This document shows positions 10,701 through 17,602 of a stretch of DNA of 64,000 nucleotides, in pieces (within the stretch, counting starts at the first letter, position 1; each line of letters starts with the position of its first letter). The stretch is taken from assembly GCF_016817355.1 (NCBI RefSeq), contig NZ_JADOTT010000001.1, forward strand, positions 732,072 to 796,071, read 5' to 3'. The translations under genes were made by a program, and so were the position numbers. The notes beneath the pieces are model-generated. The model searched no databases, was not told the DNA's origin, and saw only the letters and a list, made by a program, of their open reading frames with translations. This DNA comes from Maricaulis parjimensis. Its GTDB lineage: Bacteria > Pseudomonadota > Alphaproteobacteria > Caulobacterales > Maricaulaceae.

Positions 10701-11000
10701 AGTGCCGGCAATGGCGAGCCCTTGCGGGAAACCCTGCTGAATGCCGGGGCGATCCGCTTCAAACCGATCCTGCTGACCGCTCTGGCGGCCATGATTGGTG
10801 CGGCGGTGATCCTGGGCGATCCGATCTTCCAGGGACTGGCGATCTCGCTCCTGTTCGGGCTGGCCTCGTCCACCCTGCTGACCGTGCTCGTCATCCCCGC
10901 CATCTACATCGTCTTCAAGGACGGTGACCAACCCTATCAACCCAAGACGCTGGCCAGCGAAGCTGAGACCAGTGGTTCCGAGCAAGGAGACCTCTCATGA
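7731..11000 (+). CDS. RND-family transporter of the sulfide operon
   Basis: A 1089-residue inner-membrane pump with the RND plan: one N-terminal helix, a large periplasmic loop, six helices, a second loop and six helices. The helix-4 acidic pair is present in SIGILVDDAIVVIENIA, while the helix-10 position that is usually AKN reads VRN in GIIVRNSILLVDFI, so Arg replaces the usual Lys. It belongs to the broad AcrB/hydrophobe superfamily but not clearly to a drug-pump subgroup. Start and stop each overlap the neighbouring genes by 4 bp. Co-transcription with a rhodanese and a YgaP-like protein under a persulfide sensor suggests export of a reactive sulfur compound or of a toxic by-product of sulfide oxidation; this is inference. 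Confidence 0.9.
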   Translation: MKLGLSGNLARAFIRSPLTPLILMAALAMGFLALMVIPREEEPQISVPMVDVIVRADGLRATDAVELVTEPLEAIIRSINAVEHVYSQTEDDQVMVTARFDVGTDADDAILRVHERLRANMDRMPMGIPEPLVVGRGINDVAIVALTLSPPPDLAERWDDNALYNIAEELRASLMSVDDVGLTYITGGRSDQIRVEPDPERLSQYGVTLQQLAGRIAEANRAFPAGRVSAADQTQSVVAGQTLQGMPDIGLLLLTTRDGRPVYVRDVADVVIGPEPADSRAWMLTRDGHEGAWTRTPAVTLAIAKREGANAVVVSEHIVERLELLRGSLIPEGVDVTVTRNYGETANEKANELLFHLALATVSIVLLVTFVIGWREGLVVFVVIPTTILLTLFASNLMGYTINRVSLFALIFSIGILVDDAIVVIENIARHWGMKDERPRVQAAVEAVAEVGNPTIVATLTVVAALLPMLFVSGLMGPYMAPIPVNASAAMIFSFFVAMVLTPWLMLVIAGRRKGDVHGHAEGHEGILGKGYRKVAAWVVQSRRNAWILLLSVGVLTLASMSLFGFQAVTVKLLPFDNKSEFQVIVDLPEGATLERTERVLMAAADRLAELPEATHIQAYSGTSAPFNFNGLVRHYYLRSRPEQGDLQVNLEAKHHRDRSSHEIALEARELLADLDVPAGTSIRIAEIPPGPPVIATLLAEIYGPDAETRRAVAREVRSVFNEIDYIVDTDDSFGEPRPRLRIAIDQDSLEYFGVQQSDVYDTIAALIGGMPVGYSHRGEGRNPIEIAVALPREDRNWTERLASTPVPANTLPGNRTVVELGDVVSVTEEPGSYPIFRRDGRSLEMVMGELAGAFEAPIYGMFAVQDAIAAHDWGDLPQPQIRMYGQPDSDDEVTLLWDGEWEITYVTFRDMGAAFMVALLGIYVLVVAQFGSFRVPLIILTPIPLTFIGIMLGHWMFGAAFTATSMIGFIALAGIIVRNSILLVDFIRHSAGNGEPLRETLLNAGAIRFKPILLTALAAMIGAAVILGDPIFQGLAISLLFGLASSTLLTVLVIPAIYIVFKDGDQPYQPKTLASEAETSGSEQGDLS

Positions 11001-11203
11001 CCCTTGGACGCGCAGTAATGATGTTTGCCGGCTTCATGGCCCTGTTGTCAGCGGTCCTGGCCTGGCTTGTGAGCCCCTGGTTCCTGCTGCTGACCGGCTT
11101 TGTCAGCTTGAACCTGATGCAGACCAGCGTCACGGGCTTTTGCCCCGCCGCGATGATCTTCAAGGCGATGGGCCTGCACGAAGGCAGCTGCGACTTCCGC
11201 TAG
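10997..11203 (+). CDS. Small DUF2892 (YgaP transmembrane-type) membrane protein
   Basis: A 68-residue protein with two hydrophobic helices (about residues 8-27 and 28-45) and the TGFCPAAMIFKAMGL segment common to the membrane domain of YgaP-like rhodaneses and stand-alone DUF2892 proteins. It overlaps the RND gene by 4 bp (ATGA). In YgaP a rhodanese domain and this membrane domain form one protein; here the rhodanese is encoded separately at the other end of the operon, as if a split YgaP had taken in an RND pump. Cys49 and Cys65 (GSCDFR end) are candidates for sulfur relay. It is the last gene of the operon, only 4 bp before the converging egtD stop. Confidence 0.85.
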   Translation: MTLGRAVMMFAGFMALLSAVLAWLVSPWFLLLTGFVSLNLMQTSVTGFCPAAMIFKAMGLHEGSCDFR

Positions 11204-11207
11204 CTTG

Positions 11208-12140
11208 TCAGGCCCGCTTGGGCCTCAGCACAGCCACCGCGAACAGCTGATCGGTGTCGGTGAGGAAATCGGCGATTTCCCAACCACCCCGGTCAGCGAT
11301 CGCCGCGAAGCCCTCGCGGGTGTATTTGCGGCTGTTTTCGGTGTGAATGCTTTCGCCCTTGGCAAAGCGGATCGCCTGCCCCGCCACGGTTACGGTCTGC
11401 GCCCGCTCACTGACCAGATGCATCTCGATCCGGCTGAGCTGCGCATTCCAGCGGGCTTCATGGCGGAAGGCTGACAGGTCGAAATCCGCCCCGATCTCCC
11501 GGTTCATCCGGCGCAGGAGATTGAGGTTGAAGTCGGCTGTTACGCCGGCCTGATCATCATAGGCGTCCACCAGCGTCGCCGTGTCCTTGACCAGGTCCAG
11601 ACCCAGGATCAGCGCCTCGATGCCCGGCCAGCGGCTCAGCCGGTCGAGCATGGCGGATGCTGTGTCATGCGGCAGATTGCCGATGGTCGAGCCGGGAAAG
11701 AACGCCGTCTTGGGTGCGTCGTCCAGGGCTTGCGGCAAGGTGATCTCACCGGTGAAGTCTGCCACGACTGGCCGGATCGGTGTGTCCGGATAGGCCTTTC
11801 GCAGATCTTCTGCCGTCTCTTCCAGAAAATCCGCCGAGATATCGACGGGAACATAGGCGCGCAGCCCGCTTGCCGCGTCCAGCAGGATGCGTGTCTTCAC
11901 ACTGGCCCCGCTGCCCAGTTCGACAAGGACTTGCCCGGGCTCCAGTACGGCGCTGAGGGCGTCGATCTGGTCCTTGAGGATCCCGGTCTCCGTCCGGGTC
12001 GGGTAGTATTCGGGCAATTGCGTGATCTGCTCGAAAATCGCACTGCCGTGCGTGTCATACAGCCATTTGCTGTCGAGCCATTTCGGCGAGGCTTGCAGCC
12101 CTTCCAGGGCCGACATCGCGAAGTCGCTATCGTGGATCAT
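11208..12140 (-). CDS. egtD: L-histidine N(alpha)-methyltransferase
   Basis: A 310-residue SAM-dependent methyltransferase close to the 321 residues of mycobacterial EgtD. Visible marks are YYPTRTETGIL (histidine-pocket tyrosine region), VELGSGASVKTRIL (SAM loop), FFPGSTIGNL, NLLRRMNREIGADFD and the late IHTENSRKYT containing the Glu and Ser that contact the histidine imidazole. It trimethylates histidine to hercynine, the first step to ergothioneine. ATG 12140 is used because it falls 13 bp after the egtB stop; its ribosome site is weak, and a second ATG at 12116 is possible. It forms an egtB-egtD operon. The C-S lyase for the last step is not in the window. Confidence 0.93.
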   Translation of the reverse strand: MIHDSDFAMSALEGLQASPKWLDSKWLYDTHGSAIFEQITQLPEYYPTRTETGILKDQIDALSAVLEPGQVLVELGSGASVKTRILLDAASGLRAYVPVDISADFLEETAEDLRKAYPDTPIRPVVADFTGEITLPQALDDAPKTAFFPGSTIGNLPHDTASAMLDRLSRWPGIEALILGLDLVKDTATLVDAYDDQAGVTADFNLNLLRRMNREIGADFDLSAFRHEARWNAQLSRIEMHLVSERAQTVTVAGQAIRFAKGESIHTENSRKYTREGFAAIADRGGWEIADFLTDTDQLFAVAVLRPKRA

Positions 12141-12153
12141 TGCGGTATCCAAG

Positions 12154-13398
12154 TCAGATATCCTTCGCCAGGCGCAGGCCCAGCATCTGCCAGCGTTGAT
12201 GGGGGTAGAAGAAGGTGCGGTAGCTCGGCCGCATCTGCGCGCGTGGCGTGGCACAGGACCCGCCGCGCAGGACCATCTGGTTGATCATGAATTTCCCATT
12301 GTACTCGCCGATAGCGCCGGCGCTGGGCTTGAAGCCCGGATAGGGGGAGAAGGCGCTTTGCGTCCATTCCCAGACATCGCCCCAAGTGCCGTGTCCAGGC
12401 AGGGGGCGGAACTGGTTCCGGTCTGCGAAATTCCCCTCGATGGGTGTGTCGCGGAACGCGATTTCGTGTTCGGCTTCGGTTGGAAGCCGGGCGCCGGCCC
12501 AGCGGGCATGGGCATCGGCCTCGTAATAGCTGACATGGACCACCGGTGCGTCCAGCGCGACTGGTTGCGGGCCGCGCAGCGTGTAAGACCACCATTCCCC
12601 GTCCTGTTGCCACCAATAGAGCGGGCTGTCCCAGTTCTCGCGCTCGCGCACTGCCCAGCCGTCCATCAGCCAAAGCTCTGGCGTTTCATAGCCGCCATCT
12701 TCCATGAATTCGATCCAGTCGCGGTTTGTGACAGCGCGGTTGGCGATCTGGAAGGCGGGCTGGAACAGGCGGTGGCGGGGGCTTTCACAGTCAAAGGCAA
12801 ACCCTGAACCGTCATGACCAATCCCGGTCAGGCCCTCGTCAAACCGTTGGAATTCGAGCGCAGGCGCTTCGGTCACGGGAAAGGGCTCAGGGTCCTTGTA
12901 GGCTGGCAGGAGCGGATTGAATGAGAGGCCGTGAAGCAGGTCGGTGACCAGGAGTTCCTGGTGCTGCATTTCGTGATGACAACCCAGTTCCGTCAAAGCG
13001 CAAATCTCGGGTCGACCGGTGGCCAACAGGTCAATCAGCGCGTCTTCGACATGGCGGCGATAATCGAGAACAGCGTCGAGCCCGGGGCGGGAAATCAGCC
13101 CGCGCCGGTCGCGCGCATGCCGCGGACCGGCCTGCACATAATAGGAATTGAACAGGACGGCGAAGCGCTCATCCGGTGAGGTGTAGCCGGGCAGGTTGGG
13201 CCGCAGGATGAATTCCTCGAAAAACCAGGTCGTGTGGGCCAGATGCCATTTGGCAGGGCTGGCATCCTCCATCGACTGGAGCATCATGTCCTCTGCGCTG
13301 AGAGGTTTCACGAGTTCCAGGGTTCGGGAACGGACGCTCGAAAAGAATTGGTTGACGTCCTGCGGGGCCAGGCTGTTGGGGCTGGCGGCCAGGCTCAT
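12154..13398 (-). CDS. egtB: Ergothioneine biosynthesis sulfoxide synthase
   Basis: A 414-residue non-heme iron enzyme with an N-terminal DinB-like four-helix domain, carrying the HXXXHXE iron site at His142, His146 and Glu148 plus His52, and a C-terminal formylglycine-enzyme-like fold ending with RGGSCATP and a GLRLAKD tail. It joins hercynine to a thiol (gamma-glutamylcysteine or cysteine) using oxygen. Which thiol is used cannot be read with confidence. ATG 13398 follows GAGGATGATCC. The product is an antioxidant thiol, which fits a genome segment rich in sulfur and singlet-oxygen defence genes. Confidence 0.93.
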   Translation of the reverse strand: MSLAASPNSLAPQDVNQFFSSVRSRTLELVKPLSAEDMMLQSMEDASPAKWHLAHTTWFFEEFILRPNLPGYTSPDERFAVLFNSYYVQAGPRHARDRRGLISRPGLDAVLDYRRHVEDALIDLLATGRPEICALTELGCHHEMQHQELLVTDLLHGLSFNPLLPAYKDPEPFPVTEAPALEFQRFDEGLTGIGHDGSGFAFDCESPRHRLFQPAFQIANRAVTNRDWIEFMEDGGYETPELWLMDGWAVRERENWDSPLYWWQQDGEWWSYTLRGPQPVALDAPVVHVSYYEADAHARWAGARLPTEAEHEIAFRDTPIEGNFADRNQFRPLPGHGTWGDVWEWTQSAFSPYPGFKPSAGAIGEYNGKFMINQMVLRGGSCATPRAQMRPSYRTFFYPHQRWQMLGLRLAKDI

Positions 13399-13577
13399 GG
13401 ATCATCCTCGGGGTCGCTGCCATGAGAAGGGTGATCCCCCATTCCAACGCGAAACGTTGCCGAGGGAAACCTTTCTCTCGAAAAAAGAGACAAGTGCCTG
13501 AATAGATGGCTTGCCACTGGCCGGTCGTCGACCTGAGATGGGCGCGTCCGGATTCAAATTCGTGTGAGGAGGGCGCG

Positions 13578-14519
13578 ATGACCCAATCTGTCTTTTCCGG
13601 CTGCATGCCGGCCCTGATGACGCCCTGCAATGCGGCCGGCGAGCCGGATTTCGCGGCTCTGGTCAAAACCGGCCAGGATCTGATGGCTGCCGGCATGGAT
13701 GCCGTCGTGTATTGCGGCTCCATGGGGGATTGGCCCCTGCTGACGGATGAGCAGCGCTGCGAAGGCGTGGATCGCCTGTGCGGGGCCGGCATTCCTGTCG
13801 TGGTCGGGACGGGTGCCCAGAACACGCAGCGCGCTGTTGCTATCGTCGAGCGGGCGGCCCAGGCCGGCGCGGCCGGGCTGATGGTGATCCCGCGGGTTCT
13901 GTCCCGGGGCATTTCACCCCAGGCGCAGCGAACCCATTTTGCCGCCGTACTGGGTGCGGCACCGGACCTGCCGGCGGTGATCTACAACTCGCCCTATTAC
14001 GGGTTCGAGACCCGGGCGGACCTCTTCTTCGACCTGCGCAAGGATCATCCCAACCTGATCGGGTTCAAGGAGTTTGGCGGGGCTGACTCGCTGAGCTATG
14101 CGGCCGAACACATCACCAGCGGGGATGACGCGCTCACCCTCATGGTGGGCGTCGATACCCAGGTCTTCCATGGCTATGTGAATTGCGGCGCGACCGGCGC
14201 GATTACCGGTGTGGGCAATGCCCTGCCGCGTGAAGTGCTTCGCCTTGTCGAACTGTCGAAGCGGGCGGCCGCGGGCGATGCGCAGGCACGGCGTCTCGCC
14301 CTGGAATTGAGCGAGGCCATGATGGTTCTGGCCACCTTTGATGAAGGGCCGGACCTTGTCCTCCACTACAAGCGTCTCATGGTGCTCGAAGGTCATGCTG
14401 AATATCAGCACCAGCTCTACGCGACGGACGCGCTGACCCCGTCCCAGCTGGCCTTTGTGGATGCAAGCTGGAAGCGGTTCCGCGACTGGTGGGCCAGCTG
14501 GCCGGGCGCGACGGATTGA
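13578..14519 (+). CDS. DHDPS/NAL-family lyase, candidate pyrroline-4-hydroxy-2-carboxylate deaminase
   Basis: A 313-residue TIM-barrel enzyme of the dihydrodipicolinate synthase family. ATG 13578 is set by GAGGAGGG just upstream. The Schiff-base Lys164 (GFKEFGG) and Tyr136 (YNSPYYG) are in place. The usual GTTGE loop reads GSMGDWP, indicating a substrate other than aspartate semialdehyde. Its stop is 9 bp before a hydroxyproline epimerase gene. In the trans-4-hydroxyproline pathway a DHDPS-family enzyme deaminates 1-pyrroline-4-hydroxy-2-carboxylate to 2-oxoglutarate semialdehyde, so that is the best guess. The oxidase and the semialdehyde dehydrogenase of the pathway are not in this window. 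Confidence 0.8.
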   Translation: MTQSVFSGCMPALMTPCNAAGEPDFAALVKTGQDLMAAGMDAVVYCGSMGDWPLLTDEQRCEGVDRLCGAGIPVVVGTGAQNTQRAVAIVERAAQAGAAGLMVIPRVLSRGISPQAQRTHFAAVLGAAPDLPAVIYNSPYYGFETRADLFFDLRKDHPNLIGFKEFGGADSLSYAAEHITSGDDALTLMVGVDTQVFHGYVNCGATGAITGVGNALPREVLRLVELSKRAAAGDAQARRLALELSEAMMVLATFDEGPDLVLHYKRLMVLEGHAEYQHQLYATDALTPSQLAFVDASWKRFRDWWASWPGATD

Positions 14520-14528
14520 GGCCGTGCC

Positions 14529-15470
14529 ATGCGGGTCATCGACAGCCATACGGGCGGCCAGCCGACGCGGGTGCTCATCGAGGGCGGTCCGGAGCTGGGC
14601 CGGGGGCCCCTGTCGGAACGTCTGCAGGTTTTCGCGGAGCGCTTTGATGATTATCGCCGGCGCTGTGTGTTGGAGCCGAAATGCTCAGACGCCATGGTGG
14701 GCGCACTGTTGTGCGAGCCGGAGCATGAGGGTGCCGCGGCAGGCGTGATCTTTTTCAACACGTCCGGATATCTGGGCATGTGCGGGCACGGCACGATTGG
14801 TCTGGGCGCGACCCTGGCCTGGCTGGGCCGTATGGCACCGGGTTGCCATGTTCTGGAGACGCCGGTCGGGCCAGTGGCGCTCGATCTGATCGATGCCAAT
14901 ACGGTTTGCTTCGAGAATATCGAAAGTGATTGCCTGTCACTTGATGTCACGCTGGATGTGCCGGGTCTGGGCCCGGTACGGGGTGATATCGCCTGGGGTG
15001 GAAACTGGTTCTTCCTGGTCGATGCGAAGCAGCTGGGTGAGGACGGGCTCGATCCGTCCCGGATTGAAATCCTGACCCGCAAGAGCTGGGCGGTCAGGCG
15101 GGCGCTGGCGGACCAGGGCTTCACCGGCCGCGAGGGTGCCGAGATCGACCATATCGAGGTGACCACAGCACAGGCAGGGGAAGGGGCGGATAGCCGCAAT
15201 TTCGTACTCTGTCCCGGTGGTGCCTATGATCGCTCACCCTGCGGAACAGGGACCAGCGCCAAACTGGCCTGTCTCGCCGCACGCGGTCAGCTCGAGCCGG
15301 GCCGGGACTGGGTCCAGGAGAGCATTATCGGAAGCCGCTTCACTGCGCGTTATCGGCCGGGCCGCGCCGGCATTATTCCCAGTGTGACCGGCCAGGCGCA
15401 TGTTTTCGCCGATACGCGCATCCTGACCGATGCGACGGATCCTTTCGGTCTGGGGATTCCGGAGGGCTAG
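14529..15470 (+). CDS. Proline racemase family, 4-hydroxyproline 2-epimerase
   Basis: A 313-residue cofactor-independent epimerase. Both catalytic cysteines are present: Cys85 in MCGHGTIG and Cys238 in SPCGTGTS. Retention of both argues for an epimerase or racemase rather than the trans-3-hydroxyproline dehydratases, which replace the first one. RVIDSHTGGQPTR at the N-terminus is the family opening. It would convert trans-4-hydroxy-L-proline to cis-4-hydroxy-D-proline in the cytoplasm. It is paired with the DHDPS-family gene upstream (9 bp), supporting use of collagen-type or algal hydroxyproline as carbon and nitrogen source. Confidence 0.88.
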   Translation: MRVIDSHTGGQPTRVLIEGGPELGRGPLSERLQVFAERFDDYRRRCVLEPKCSDAMVGALLCEPEHEGAAAGVIFFNTSGYLGMCGHGTIGLGATLAWLGRMAPGCHVLETPVGPVALDLIDANTVCFENIESDCLSLDVTLDVPGLGPVRGDIAWGGNWFFLVDAKQLGEDGLDPSRIEILTRKSWAVRRALADQGFTGREGAEIDHIEVTTAQAGEGADSRNFVLCPGGAYDRSPCGTGTSAKLACLAARGQLEPGRDWVQESIIGSRFTARYRPGRAGIIPSVTGQAHVFADTRILTDATDPFGLGIPEG

Positions 15471-15472
15471 GC

Positions 15473-15483
15473 ATACCGAGTAT
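15473..15483. promoter_or_regulatory. ATAC-N3-GTAT inverted repeat, copy 1
   Basis: ATACCGAGTAT directly after the epimerase stop codon, in the spacer before the hydrolase gene. The same layout (ATACCCAGTAT, preceded by the same GGC) occurs at 21602-21612 before the GPH symporter gene. The shared context suggests a regulator site, but two copies of an 11-bp motif are weak evidence. Confidence 0.25.
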
Positions 15484-15619
15484 CGCAAGTTTTGGCGATT
15501 TCACCATATGGTTTGGTTTTCGGGCAAACCCAATTTGCGGAAAGCGCTCAAGAGGCTTGCCAATTGAAGTCTGCGAAGCGCATCATCCCCGGCAAGAAAA
15601 CATGCCGGGGAGACAGACC

Positions 15620-16507
15620 ATGCCGCAGGCCATCGCCAACGGAATCACGATCGAGTACGACATTCACGGGCCAGACAATGGCGCGCCGCTCGTTCTGATC
15701 ACAGGCCTCGGCTCGCAGATGACCCGCTGGCCGCCCAGCTTTCTCGACGCCCTGGCAGAGCGCGGGTTCCGGGTCGTTTACTTCGATAACCGGGATATGG
15801 GCCTGACCACGCATTTCACCGAGGCCGGCATTCCCGATTTCAAATCCGTAGTGACCACCAAGGCTGCCGGCGGGACGCCGGATGTGCCCTATCATCTGGA
15901 CGATATGGCGGCCGATGTTGTGGGCCTGATGGATGCGTTGGGGATCGAGAAGGCGCATGTCGCCGGTGCCTCGATGGGTGGGATGATTGGCCAGCTTGTG
16001 GCGGCCGACCACGGTCATCGCGCCCTGTCGCTGACATCCATCATGTCGACCACGGGCAATCCGGACCTGCCGCGCTCCACGCCGGAAGCCCAGGCCATGC
16101 TGGCCACGCCAAGCCCCGATCCGAAGACCGATCGTGAAGCCTTTCTGGAACGGGCGGTTCAGTCCAGCCGTGTAATCGGTTCGCCCGCCTATCCGATTGA
16201 TGCAGAGACCCTGAAGGCCCGCGCCGCGGCTGATGCGGACCGTTGTCACAACCCGGCCGGTTTTGCGCGTCAGTATGCAGCCATTCTCGCAGCCCCGGAC
16301 CGCCGCGCAAAACTCGCGGGCGTTTCCTGCCCGGTCATGGTCGTGCACGGCGCCGATGATCCTCTGGTCACGGTTGAAGGTGGCAAGGACACGGCGGCCG
16401 CCATCCCGGGATCAACGCTGGAAATCATCGACGGCATGGGTCATGACCTGCCGCCGCAGGTCCATGACCGTGTTGCCTCGGCCATTGCCCGGGTCGCGGG
16501 TCTTTAG
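15620..16507 (+). CDS. Alpha/beta hydrolase
   Basis: A 295-residue alpha/beta hydrolase. ATG 15620 is chosen over upstream in-frame starts because GGGGAGA lies 7 nt before it and family similarity begins there. The oxyanion region is ITGLGSQMTRWP, the nucleophile elbow GASMGGMIG, and the late acid and histidine are near HGADDPL and GMGHDLPP. It has no signal peptide, so it is cytoplasmic. The fold covers esterases, lactonases and C-C hydrolases and the substrate is unknown. Its stop codon overlaps the stop codon of the convergent sugar kinase gene (16504-16507). Confidence 0.85.
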   Translation: MPQAIANGITIEYDIHGPDNGAPLVLITGLGSQMTRWPPSFLDALAERGFRVVYFDNRDMGLTTHFTEAGIPDFKSVVTTKAAGGTPDVPYHLDDMAADVVGLMDALGIEKAHVAGASMGGMIGQLVAADHGHRALSLTSIMSTTGNPDLPRSTPEAQAMLATPSPDPKTDREAFLERAVQSSRVIGSPAYPIDAETLKARAAADADRCHNPAGFARQYAAILAAPDRRAKLAGVSCPVMVVHGADDPLVTVEGGKDTAAAIPGSTLEIIDGMGHDLPPQVHDRVASAIARVAGL

Positions 16508-17436
16508 GCATTCGGCATGGCCTCGGCGGGCATGATGGCGCCGTGATGGCCAACCACGATCCGCGCCAGTTCGCCGCCCCGTCGGGCGGCTTCGTCGAGG
16601 CTGGCCCCTTCAATCAGTGCTGCCAGCACTCCGGCATTGAAACTGTCGCCGGCGCCGGTCGTGTCGACGACCGTGTCAGCCGGTGTGACGGGGAAAGCCT
16701 GCCCGGTCTCGCCATTTGAAACCCAGCCGCCCTTGGCGCCCTGTTTGGCGATGACGTGCCGGGCCCCGGCTTCATGCCAGCGGTCAATATGGGTTTGTGG
16801 GTCGGCGGCACCGAAGAGCAGGTCTTCATCATCCAACGACGGCAGGACGAGATCGATCTGCCGGGCCAGGGCCATGAAAAGCGTCCGGGCCTCGTCTGCG
16901 TCCGGCCAGCCGCGCGGGCGGAAATTGGGATCGAAAACGATCTGGCCGCCGCGGGCCCGCACAGCTGCCATGAGATCGAGCAGCCGACCGCGACCGGCAG
17001 CGTCGAGAATGGACAGGCTGATACCGGAGAAGTAGAGCCAGTCCGCTTTGCTGGCGGCGTCGATGGCAGCATCTGATTCCGGCAGGGCGAACATATCGCG
17101 TGCGGCGGATTCCCCTCGCCAATACTGGAAGCTGCGTTCGCCGCTGCTATCCGTTTCGATCGCATAAAGGCCCGGAATGCGGACCGGGTGACGCAGGACG
17201 AGGTCTGTCCTCACGCCTTCCGCCTGCCATTCATCGATCATGGCATCGGAATAGGGGTCCTGCCCCAATGCTGTGAAATAGGTGGGCTTGTGACCCAGCC
17301 GGCTCAGATAGATCGCCGTGTTCAGCGTGTCTCCGCCCTGCCGGAGCCTGAACATGGACCCGAGCGGCGTCGCTCCAGACTGGCCGGACAATTCCAGCAT
17401 GGCTTCGCCGAGAATGACGATATGGGGTCCGGACAT
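16504..17436 (-). CDS. PfkB-family sugar kinase, KDG kinase-like
   Basis: A 310-residue ribokinase-fold kinase. ILGEAMLEL opens the sequence, LRQGGDTLNTAIYLSRLG is the substrate-side motif, FDPNFRPRGW follows, and TTGAGDSFNAG is the PfkB signature with the catalytic Asp. This pattern resembles 2-dehydro-3-deoxygluconate kinases. It diverges from the hexuronate reductase gene at 17603, with a strong palindrome between them. A second KDG-type kinase lies at 48336 in the other uronate locus, so one of the two may serve another keto-sugar. Activity would give KDPG for the Eda aldolase encoded at 20909. Confidence 0.85.
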   Translation of the reverse strand: MSGPHIVILGEAMLELSGQSGATPLGSMFRLRQGGDTLNTAIYLSRLGHKPTYFTALGQDPYSDAMIDEWQAEGVRTDLVLRHPVRIPGLYAIETDSSGERSFQYWRGESAARDMFALPESDAAIDAASKADWLYFSGISLSILDAAGRGRLLDLMAAVRARGGQIVFDPNFRPRGWPDADEARTLFMALARQIDLVLPSLDDEDLLFGAADPQTHIDRWHEAGARHVIAKQGAKGGWVSNGETGQAFPVTPADTVVDTTGAGDSFNAGVLAALIEGASLDEAARRGGELARIVVGHHGAIMPAEAMPNA

Positions 17437-17498
17437 GGCGGGTGGCTCCAGAGATCAGGTCGGCGCGGACTTTAGGGCGGTTTCACGCTTGCGGTGAA

Positions 17499-17515
17499 GA
17501 TCACTGTCAGTGATC
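17499..17515. promoter_or_regulatory. Perfect 8-1-8 palindrome between divergent kinase and reductase genes
   Basis: GATCACTG-T-CAGTGATC lies 62 bp upstream of the kinase start and 88 bp upstream of the reductase start. A perfect 17-bp palindrome in a divergent spacer is typical of an operator for a dimeric regulator. The FadR-family gene at 19081 is the nearest candidate; LacI-type proteins encoded at 38592 and 51081 are alternatives. Confidence 0.5.
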
Positions 17516-17602
17516 ACACGGGCAGTCTTCACTCCGGCCCGGTCCGTGGCATGCTGACTGCTTCTCTGGTGCCCAGCGGGCCCCCGCGTATTTGGTGATC
17601 CG

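Noticed and set aside
13399-13577. TGATCC in the egtB/lyase spacer as another RpoE promoter.
   Set aside because: The sequence 18 bp downstream is GTTGC, not TAAG, so it does not fit the twin promoters at 37080-37162.
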